Shown one piece after another: positions 1-4,739 of a stretch of DNA of 5,632 bases (its first letter is position 1; the number at the start of each line of letters is the position of its first letter). A program made the position numbers and the translations under genes. The notes below the pieces were generated by a model that ran no database searches, was not told where the DNA came from, and worked only from the letters and a program-made list of their open reading frames with translations. The stretch comes from Acidobacteriaceae bacterium (GTDB lineage: Bacteria > Acidobacteriota > Terriglobia > Terriglobales > SbA1), in the NCBI GenBank assembly GCA_003156615.1, contig PMHI01000676.1:3860-9491 (forward strand). The letters run 5' to 3'.

Positions 1-1592
1 TACACCAGCCCCTTCAAGGCCCCCTCCGGCATCGGTTTCGTCGCCAAACTCACCCCCACCGTCACGGCTACGCACACCACAAATGACCACAGCGCCTGAA
101 ACATATCCTGGGCCAAGCCTTTGGCGTGCACCGATAGCGCCACATAGCGCAGCGCCGTAGGATCAATCCGTATCCACGTCCACATCCCGATCGCCGACAA
201 CGTCCCGCACAGCAATCCCCAGAATCCCCCCGCTCCGCTCGCTCGCTTCCACAGCATCCCCAATACCACCGTTCCGAACAGGGGCGCGATGAAGAAGCTG
301 AATAAATTTTGTACGTAATCCATGATGCTGGCAAACTGCATCACAAAATACGCCGTTCCCACGCTGATCAGCACCCCCACGATCGTGGTCCAACGCCCCA
401 TGTTTACGTAATGACGATCGCTGCCCTGGCGGTGGATCAGCGGACGGTAGATGTCATAGGTCCAGACCGTGGTGAAGGCGCTCACGTTCCCCGCCATGCC
501 CGACATGAACCCGGCTATCAGTGCCGTTACTCCCAGTCCGAGCAACCCCGGTCCACAATAGCGCGCCAGCATCAACGGCAGAACGTCATTATAGCTATGG
601 CCTCCGCTGACCGCCGCCACCGACTCCGGCACCAGCTTCTCCGGCAGCACCGCCAGGCCCAGCAGTCCCGGCAGGATCACAATCAGCGGGACAAACATCT
701 TGAAGCCGGCCCCGATGATGGGTGCCAGTTCCGCGCTGCGAATGTCTTTCGCCGCCAGAATGCGCTGTACCACCAGAAAATCCGTGGTCCAGTAGCCCAT
801 CGAGATCACTGCTCCCAGCCCGAACACAATGCCGACCCAGTTGATGCCCATGGGATTGTTGCTGAACGAGCCCAGGCCCGACCACAGATGCACGTACTGT
901 TCCGAGGCTCGATGCACCACCTGTAACTTCAGGTTGTTCCATCCCCCGGCTTCGTATAATCCCAAAATCGGAATCAACAGGGCACCCGCCCAGATGAGAA
1001 AGAACTGCAGCACTTCATTGAAGATGGCCGAGCGCAGCCCCCCCAGGGTGACATAAATCGCCACCGTCAGAGACGAAACCCAAATGCTGAAATTAATGTC
1101 CCAGCCCAGCACGATCTGCATGACCTTGGCCATGGCAAACATGTTGACCCCGCTCATCAGCACGGTCATCAGGGCAAACGAGATCGCCGACAGGGCCCGG
1201 CTGGGTTCGCCAAAACGCAGCTTCAAATATCCCGGCACCGAGTGGGTCTTGGAAATGTAGTAGAACGGCATCATCACCAAGGCCAGAAACAGCATCGCCG
1301 GTATGGCCCCAATCCAGTACCAGTGGGTCGCCAGAATGCCGTACTGGTAAGCCGAACCCGCCCAGCCCATCAGTTCGAGCGCACCCAGATTGGCGGAGAG
1401 AAAACTGAGGCCCGCCACCCATGCCGTCATCTCCCGCCCCGCCATGAAAAAGTCTTCGCCGGTGTTGGCCCGCCCTTTTAGGTACCAGCCGATGGAGAGC
1501 ACGAGAACAAAATAGAAAACTACAATGACGACATCTACAGAGGAAAGACGTACTAGCCGGGTTGGCACTTCGGCCGCTAGCAGTAGCGTCAT
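1..1592 (-). CDS. Sodium:solute symporter (SSS/SLC5 family), C-terminus cut by window edge
   Basis: This is an inner-membrane transporter expected to couple Na+ entry to uptake of a sugar or related organic solute. The frame is open for 530 codons from the ATG at 1592 down to the left edge, where it ends in ...ALKGLV with the next codon beginning TA, a family-typical tail (LKGLVY). Seen: a hydrophobic first helix (about residues 19-38), the family motif GEDFFMAGR (45-53), ANLGALELMGWAGSAYQYG (67-85), and a Na+-site helix at about 360-382 ending in TYDIY. Many hydrophobic segments follow. The family is usually 500-600 residues, so only a short tail is missing. The ATG is preceded by AAGGA at a 6-nt spacing, and an in-frame stop lies about 35 nt upstream, so this start is well fixed. 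It is divergent from the GH27 gene, which suggests sugar uptake. The exact substrate cannot be read. In the Na+-site helix, a serine of the usual SS pair is glycine (G365). Confidence 0.93.
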   Translation of the reverse strand, partial: MTLLLAAEVPTRLVRLSSVDVVIVVFYFVLVLSIGWYLKGRANTGEDFFMAGREMTAWVAGLSFLSANLGALELMGWAGSAYQYGILATHWYWIGAIPAMLFLALVMMPFYYISKTHSVPGYLKLRFGEPSRALSAISFALMTVLMSGVNMFAMAKVMQIVLGWDINFSIWVSSLTVAIYVTLGGLRSAIFNEVLQFFLIWAGALLIPILGLYEAGGWNNLKLQVVHRASEQYVHLWSGLGSFSNNPMGINWVGIVFGLGAVISMGYWTTDFLVVQRILAAKDIRSAELAPIIGAGFKMFVPLIVILPGLLGLAVLPEKLVPESVAAVSGGHSYNDVLPLMLARYCGPGLLGLGVTALIAGFMSGMAGNVSAFTTVWTYDIYRPLIHRQGSDRHYVNMGRWTTIVGVLISVGTAYFVMQFASIMDYVQNLFSFFIAPLFGTVVLGMLWKRASGAGGFWGLLCGTLSAIGMWTWIRIDPTALRYVALSVHAKGLAQDMFQALWSFVVCVAVTVGVSLATKPMPEGALKGLV

Positions 1593-1598
1593 GGCTGG

Positions 1599-1603
1599 TC
1601 CTT
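1599..1603 (-). promoter_or_regulatory. Shine-Dalgarno site of the SSS symporter
   Basis: On the minus strand AAGGA sits 6 nt before the ATG at 1592. It supports this ATG as the start; the next in-frame codon for Met is about 50 residues further in. Confidence 0.7.
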
Positions 1604-1669
1604 GGTCTGGCCGTAGTTTGCGTTCCTACCACGCTTTCTCAGGGAATGCTTTTCCCCGAGGCACACGGT

Positions 1670-1697
1670 AATGTAACGCTCGAATCATGTACTTCAA
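1670..1697 (-). promoter_or_regulatory. Candidate sigma-70-type promoter for the SSS symporter
   Basis: On the minus strand TTGAAG (1697-1692) and TACATT (1675-1670) are separated by 16 nt. Each matches four of six consensus bases. Transcription would begin near 1663 and leave a leader of about 70 nt. A perfect TTGACA at 1731-1726 lies further upstream but has no fitting -10 box. Matches this weak occur by chance. Confidence 0.3.
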
Positions 1698-1740
1698 TGG
1701 CGCTGGCTAGACTATTCCCATGTCCTGTCAATTTGCAACC

Positions 1741-1768
1741 TTGTAATCCTGCGGCCGCATGGTAATAT
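1741..1768 (+). promoter_or_regulatory. Candidate sigma-70-type promoter for the GH27 gene
   Basis: TTGTAA (1741-1746) and TAATAT (1763-1768) lie 16 nt apart on the plus strand, four of six consensus matches each. Transcription would start near 1775, giving a leader of about 115 nt that includes the palindrome at 1802-1811. This is by-eye evidence only. Confidence 0.3.
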
Positions 1769-1801
1769 TTCCTCCCGCTAGCGTACGCGGAAAGGGCCTG
1801 C

Positions 1802-1811
1802 ACACCGGTGT
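1802..1811. repeat. 10-bp perfect palindrome (possible operator)
   Basis: ACACCGGTGT is identical to its reverse complement. It lies downstream of the candidate GH27 promoter and 77 bp before the GTG start, a place where a dimeric repressor could act. Length is modest, so chance occurrence is possible. Confidence 0.3.
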
Positions 1812-1877
1812 ATCGCCGCATTAATCCGCGACAAGTCCGTCCTAAATTGAAACGGTTGTGGAGAAGAAGGCTCGAAG

Positions 1878-1882
1878 AGGAG
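1878..1882 (+). promoter_or_regulatory. Shine-Dalgarno site that sets the GH27 start
   Basis: AGGAG lies 6 nt before GTG 1889. This strong site, together with the signal peptide that begins there, decides the start in favour of 1889 over the longer in-frame GTG at 1808. Confidence 0.8.
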
Positions 1883-1888
1883 AGAATC

Positions 1889-3271
1889 GTGAAGAATCGC
1901 AGGCCCGTGTCGCGTTATTGTGTGGCGGTCCTGGTGCTTGTGACTACGCTCGATGGCGTGGCTCGGCCTCCCGCGGCAGAACCACCATCCCTGGCTATCA
2001 CTCCGCCGATGGGTTGGAATAGCTGGGACGGATACGGCACTACCATCCAGGAGAATGACTTCAAGGCCAACGTAGACTGGTTCGCCAAACACTTGAAGCC
2101 CTACGGCTGGCAGTACGTGGTGGTCGACATGGAATGGTTCGTCACCAATCCGGTAGCGGAAGGCAATTCGCAGACGTTCCAATACTCCATGGATGGCTAT
2201 GGCCGTTACACGCCGCCCACGACGCGGTTCCCCTCGGCCGCCGGCGGTTTAGGATTCAAGCCCCTGGCCGACTATGTGCACGCTCTCGGCCTGAAGTTTG
2301 GTATCCATATTCTTCGCGGGATCCCCAAACAAGCGGTCCAGAAGAACCTACAGATCGAAGGCTCGACCTATCATGCCGCCGAGGCCGCAGACGTCTCCGA
2401 CACCTGCCCTTGGAATTTCGACAACTATGGAATCGACGCCAACAAAGCGGCAGGGTCGGCCTACTATGATTCCATTGCCCGGCTTTATGCCAGTTGGCAG
2501 GTTGATCTGATCAAGGTTGATTGCATCAGCAGCCGGCCTTACAAAGGGAACGATATTCGCTTATTGCGCGAGGCGCTCGACAAGACCAACCGCCCCATCC
2601 TACTAAGTCTGTCTCCGGGTCCAGCTCCGATGGAAAAGACGGAGGAGATGCGGAAGTACGCCCAGATGTGGCGCATCTCGAATGACATTTGGGACCTGTG
2701 GCACAGCACCGTCGACTATCCTCAAGGGTTGGGCGACCAGTTTGCCAACGTAGCCAAATGGGCAGGAGCAAGCGAACCGGGACATTGGCCGGATGCCGAT
2801 ATGCTCCCCGTCGGTTATCTCGGGCCCGCCCCCGGCTGGGGCAAGCCGCGGCAAACCCAGCTGACGCATGACGAGCAGCGCACTCTGTTCACGCTATGGT
2901 CGATCTTTGGTTCGCCTCTTATGGTGGGTGGAGATCTGAAGTCCGATGACGAGTGGACGACCGCCTTGCTCTCGAATCCGGAGGTCATCGAAGTCGATCA
3001 GCATTCGACAGGCAGCCGTCCGGTGTCCACTACCGAGAAAACGGTGATTTGGCACTCAAGACCGGCATCGGGAAGTGGGAACTATTTGGCCGTGTTCAAC
3101 ATATCTCCTGGCGCTGAAAGAATTCACTACGGCTGGAATGAGCTAGGCCTTGCCTCGGTGGAATATAAAGTGCGAGATTTGTGGGAACGCAAAGATCTTG
3201 GGCCGGCGAAATCTTTGGATTTGACGCTGGGCTCACACGCTTGTGTGCTGTACCGAGTGTCGGCCCACTAG
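1889..3271 (+). CDS. Exported GH27 glycoside hydrolase (alpha-galactosidase type)
   Basis: Clan-D retaining glycosidase, expected to release terminal sugars (galactose by annotation) outside the cytoplasm. The protein is 460 residues from GTG 1889. The N-terminus KNRRPVSR followed by YCVAVLVLV and a cut near residue 25-30 looks like a Sec signal. The TIM barrel opens with PPMGWNSWD (39-47). The nucleophile is D211 in DLIKVDC, and the acid/base is D266 in MWRISND. PGHWPDADMLPVG (297-309) and GSPLMVGGDL (about 350) match conserved family blocks, and a beta domain occupies the last roughly 85 residues. Length is close to single-domain GH27 enzymes. By eye against human alpha-galactosidase A, the pair D92-D93 is here D80-M81, Y134 is H140 and E203 is S242, while the contacts W47, K168, R227 and D266 are kept. 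So the fold and chemistry are secure, but the sugar specificity is less so. The enzyme is divergent from the SSS symporter. Confidence 0.93.
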   Translation: MKNRRPVSRYCVAVLVLVTTLDGVARPPAAEPPSLAITPPMGWNSWDGYGTTIQENDFKANVDWFAKHLKPYGWQYVVVDMEWFVTNPVAEGNSQTFQYSMDGYGRYTPPTTRFPSAAGGLGFKPLADYVHALGLKFGIHILRGIPKQAVQKNLQIEGSTYHAAEAADVSDTCPWNFDNYGIDANKAAGSAYYDSIARLYASWQVDLIKVDCISSRPYKGNDIRLLREALDKTNRPILLSLSPGPAPMEKTEEMRKYAQMWRISNDIWDLWHSTVDYPQGLGDQFANVAKWAGASEPGHWPDADMLPVGYLGPAPGWGKPRQTQLTHDEQRTLFTLWSIFGSPLMVGGDLKSDDEWTTALLSNPEVIEVDQHSTGSRPVSTTEKTVIWHSRPASGSGNYLAVFNISPGAERIHYGWNELGLASVEYKVRDLWERKDLGPAKSLDLTLGSHACVLYRVSAH

Positions 3272-3374
3272 CCGTCGTCAACGCAGCTGTCGCGCCTCGG
3301 TGCCCTGCCTGCTCTCCTGGTCCGGTCGCGTTCACGCTATAGCGGGCGCTCAGGATATCGTTCTAGCGACGGAG
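3272..3374. other. Convergent intergenic gap without clear terminator
   Basis: This 103-bp gap separates the stops of the GH27 gene and the isomerase gene. It contains a perfect 10-bp palindrome, CGCTATAGCG at 3335-3344, and a small AGCG-GG-CGCT repeat overlapping it. Neither is followed by a T-run on either strand, so I do not call an intrinsic terminator. Factor-dependent termination or transcript overlap is possible. Confidence 0.5.
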
Positions 3375-4325
3375 TCATGGATTCGTTTCCTTGCCCAACC
3401 TCTTAGGGCGAGCGCCCAGGGCCAGCTCGCGCGCCGCCCGCAACTGCGTGACCGGATCGCCCGTGGGATGAAATTCCATCGCAATCACTCCCGTGTAGTT
3501 CAGCTCGGCCAATTTAGCAAAGATGTTCTGGTAGTTAATCTCGCCCGTGCCTGGTTCATGACGGCCGGGAACGTCGGCAATGTGCACGAGTCCCAGATGC
3601 GGCATGCTTTTCTCCAGCTTGGCGATCAGATTGCCGGCGGCAATTTGCTCATGGTAGAAATCGTAGAGCAACTGCACTTGCGGGTGATCGACTGCCTGAA
3701 TGACCTCCAGCGCTTCGGCAATTTCGGTCAGATAGTATTGCGGGTTTTCCTCTGGATCAATGGTTTCAAGCAGCAGCCGGACCGGTTCGCCATGGATGGA
3801 CTTGCCCTCGACCAGCTTGGCGGCGGCTTTCAGCGTGTCCACACAACACTGATGCTGGACCGCGCGAGGCATTCCCGAAACCCGGTCGCCGGAAAGCAGG
3901 ATCATGCTCGGGCAATCAATTTGCTCCATGACCGGCAGCGCTTGGCGCAGCTCGGCAAGCAGTGCCGGCCGGTGGTCTGGGTTGCTTACGCCGTGCTTTA
4001 ATCCGGCGGTGCAGTCGAAGCTGATGCCGAGCTCTTTTCGTTTGGCATTGGCGCGTTTGAGATCTTCTTCCGTCCATTTGTCGTATTCGCCGACTAGTTC
4101 GACATTGTGATATCCGGCCTCCGCGACTTTTTCCAAACGCTGGTCGAAGGGCAGATTGGTGAAAACTGTCCACAGCATGACGGACAGCTTGAAGGGCGCT
4201 GCCGATACCTCACCTAGATTGGCCATGGATCTCGACTCCTCGCTGAATAAAGCCGAGCTGTGACCGAGGCTGAAGGCTCCAACCACCGTTCCCGCAAGTT
4301 GTTGAGTAAAGGTTCGTCGATTCAT
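3375..4325 (-). CDS. Tat-signal sugar phosphate isomerase/epimerase (hydroxypyruvate isomerase-like TIM barrel)
   Basis: This is a metal-dependent isomerase or epimerase of the xylose-isomerase-like/AP-endonuclease-2 superfamily; members interconvert aldo and keto sugars or small hydroxyacids such as hydroxypyruvate. The protein is 316 residues. Its N-terminus MNRRTFTQQLAG followed by a weakly hydrophobic stretch (13-27) fits a twin-arginine signal. The barrel starts near residue 45 (FKLSVMLWTVF). Probable metal ligands are E187 (LLLETIDP), D222 (LLYDFYHE), H248 (GLVHIADVPGRHEPGTGEINY, where HyI-type enzymes have Gln) and E284 (AMEFHP). The block VPGRHEPGTGEINY is typical of hydroxypyruvate isomerase-like members. 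The ATG at 4325 has only a weak AGGT upstream, but it is the only start that keeps the twin-arginine motif. The gene is convergent with the GH27 gene and divergent from the MFS gene. The substrate cannot be told from sequence. The export signal suggests periplasmic action, which is common in annotated acidobacterial and planctomycete homologues. Confidence 0.9.
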   Translation of the reverse strand: MNRRTFTQQLAGTVVGAFSLGHSSALFSEESRSMANLGEVSAAPFKLSVMLWTVFTNLPFDQRLEKVAEAGYHNVELVGEYDKWTEEDLKRANAKRKELGISFDCTAGLKHGVSNPDHRPALLAELRQALPVMEQIDCPSMILLSGDRVSGMPRAVQHQCCVDTLKAAAKLVEGKSIHGEPVRLLLETIDPEENPQYYLTEIAEALEVIQAVDHPQVQLLYDFYHEQIAAGNLIAKLEKSMPHLGLVHIADVPGRHEPGTGEINYQNIFAKLAELNYTGVIAMEFHPTGDPVTQLRAARELALGARPKRLGKETNP

Positions 4326-4429
4326 CGCTTACCTGGATTGGCAGCTTCTGCGCCACGTCGGATGTCATCCGGGCATACTTAGACGGCGTCACGTTAGCAC
4401 AGTTCAGGTACGGATGGGAAACGAATGTC

Positions 4430-4443
4430 GCCGGTCGACCGGC
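4430..4443. repeat. 14-bp perfect palindrome, likely operator
   Basis: GCCGGTCGACCGGC equals its own reverse complement with no spacer. It stands about 105 bp before the isomerase start and about 290 bp before the MFS start, a natural location for a dimeric regulator (LacI- or GntR-type sites are often of this form). The regulator is not in the window. Confidence 0.45.
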
Positions 4444-4450
4444 TTGTCCT

Positions 4451-4489
4451 ACGGAACGCCGGAGCAAATCTCACGCCGGATAACGGAAC
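4451..4489. repeat. Interleaved short direct repeats
   Basis: ACGGAAC occurs at 4451-4457 and 4483-4489, and ACGCCGGA at 4456-4463 and 4473-4480. The two pairs are nested in the order A-B-B-A and begin 8 bp after the 14-bp palindrome. They may be regulator half-sites. Copies are short, so chance is not excluded. Confidence 0.35.
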
Positions 4490-4510
4490 ATAAATACGCG
4501 CCGCAAGGCA

Positions 4511-4535
4511 GCGGCTGCGCTACAATCTCAGCCGC
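4511..4535. repeat. Hairpin with 7-bp GC-rich stem
   Basis: GCGGCTG (4511-4517) pairs perfectly with CAGCCGC (4529-4535) around an 11-nt loop. After one A-A mismatch, two more pairs (4508-4509 with 4537-4538) extend it. There is no T-run on either side, so it is not an intrinsic terminator. It could be a leader structure for the MFS mRNA if transcription starts upstream of it, or a DNA-level site. Confidence 0.4.
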
Positions 4536-4700
4536 AGCAACCAGGTACTTACGAACGCACGGATTCCAAAGTTGGAGTTTCGATCGTGACCGTCTAGGTC
4601 TGCGCCAGGTTTGATGGTTAAGTCTTGTACGAATCACGGGGTGGAAATCCGCCCGAGGATTCGCGTTAGCCCTTTTCGGCTGAGGTTTAGGGAATTCCGA

Positions 4701-4739
4701 ATGATATCCAGGAGAATCGAATCCGAGCCCAAATCGTGA
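4701..4739 (+). CDS. Possible 12-codon leader peptide overlapping the MFS start
   Basis: The peptide MISRRIESEPKS begins at ATG 4701, with AGGGA at 4689-4693 (7-nt spacing). Its TGA at 4737-4739 overlaps the GTG start of the MFS gene as GTGA. The MFS GTG itself lacks a properly spaced Shine-Dalgarno site, so reinitiation after this peptide would explain its translation. The peptide has no run of one amino acid of the kind seen in attenuators. An ORF this short can arise by chance, and it may be the true MFS N-terminus displaced by a frameshift. Confidence 0.35.
   Translation: MISRRIESEPKS

Larger units (their letters stand above)
1593..1888. other. Divergent control region between symporter and GH27 genes
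   Basis: This is a 296-bp non-coding stretch between the two divergent starts. It is visibly more AT-rich than the genes around 1670-1770. It holds the two Shine-Dalgarno sites, one weak candidate promoter in each direction, and a 10-bp palindrome at 1802-1811. The plus-strand reading frame of the GH27 gene can be extended back to a GTG at 1808, but the extension is a highly basic peptide without a ribosome site and would bury the signal peptide, so I treat the area as leader DNA. No RNA gene was recognised. Confidence 0.6.
4326..4735. other. Divergent control region between isomerase and MFS genes
   Basis: About 410 bp lie between the two starts. Short open frames exist here, such as 4414-4614 plus and 4210-4467 minus, but they have no recognisable protein character and I do not accept them. 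Seen instead: a 14-bp palindrome at 4430-4443, two interleaved direct repeats at 4451-4489, a hairpin at 4511-4535 whose loop holds a TACAAT -10-like hexamer, and a 12-codon leader ORF at 4701-4739. No -35 partner for TACAAT is visible and no convincing promoter could be fixed on either strand. Confidence 0.6.

Noticed and set aside
309..926. Plus-strand open frame of 205 codons
   Set aside because: It is the codon-aligned complement of the SSS symporter gene. The protein is rich in His, Gln and Arg with no fold character, while the minus strand reads a clear transporter.
1093..1632. Minus-strand open frame of 179 codons over the symporter start
   Set aside because: It is a shifted-frame shadow of the SSS gene, rich in Arg, Cys and Gly, without motifs.
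1726..1731. Perfect TTGACA -35 box on the minus strand
   Set aside because: No -10-like hexamer occurs at 16-18 nt downstream on that strand (AGCCAG at 17 nt), so the match is probably chance.
1808..1888. N-terminal extension of the GH27 gene to GTG 1808
   Set aside because: It would add 27 mostly basic residues ahead of a good signal peptide, while GTG 1889 has an ideal AGGAG at 6 nt.
3335..3350. Terminator at the palindrome in the convergent gap
   Set aside because: The repeats are short, have almost no loop and are not followed by a T-run on either strand.
3243..4001. Plus-strand open frame of 252 codons opposite the isomerase
   Set aside because: The minus strand carries the isomerase with all metal-ligand blocks. 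The plus frame overlaps the GH27 end, has no ribosome site noted and shows no family motif.
1802..4443. Same regulator binding both palindromes (1802-1811 and 4430-4443), since both contain ACCGG
   Set aside because: The centres differ (CCGG versus TCGA) and the half-sites have different lengths, so the shared ACCGG is too little to argue one regulator.
4414..4614. 66-codon plus-strand ORF in the divergent region
   Set aside because: It crosses the palindrome, the direct repeats and the hairpin, and the peptide has no recognisable domain or membrane segment.
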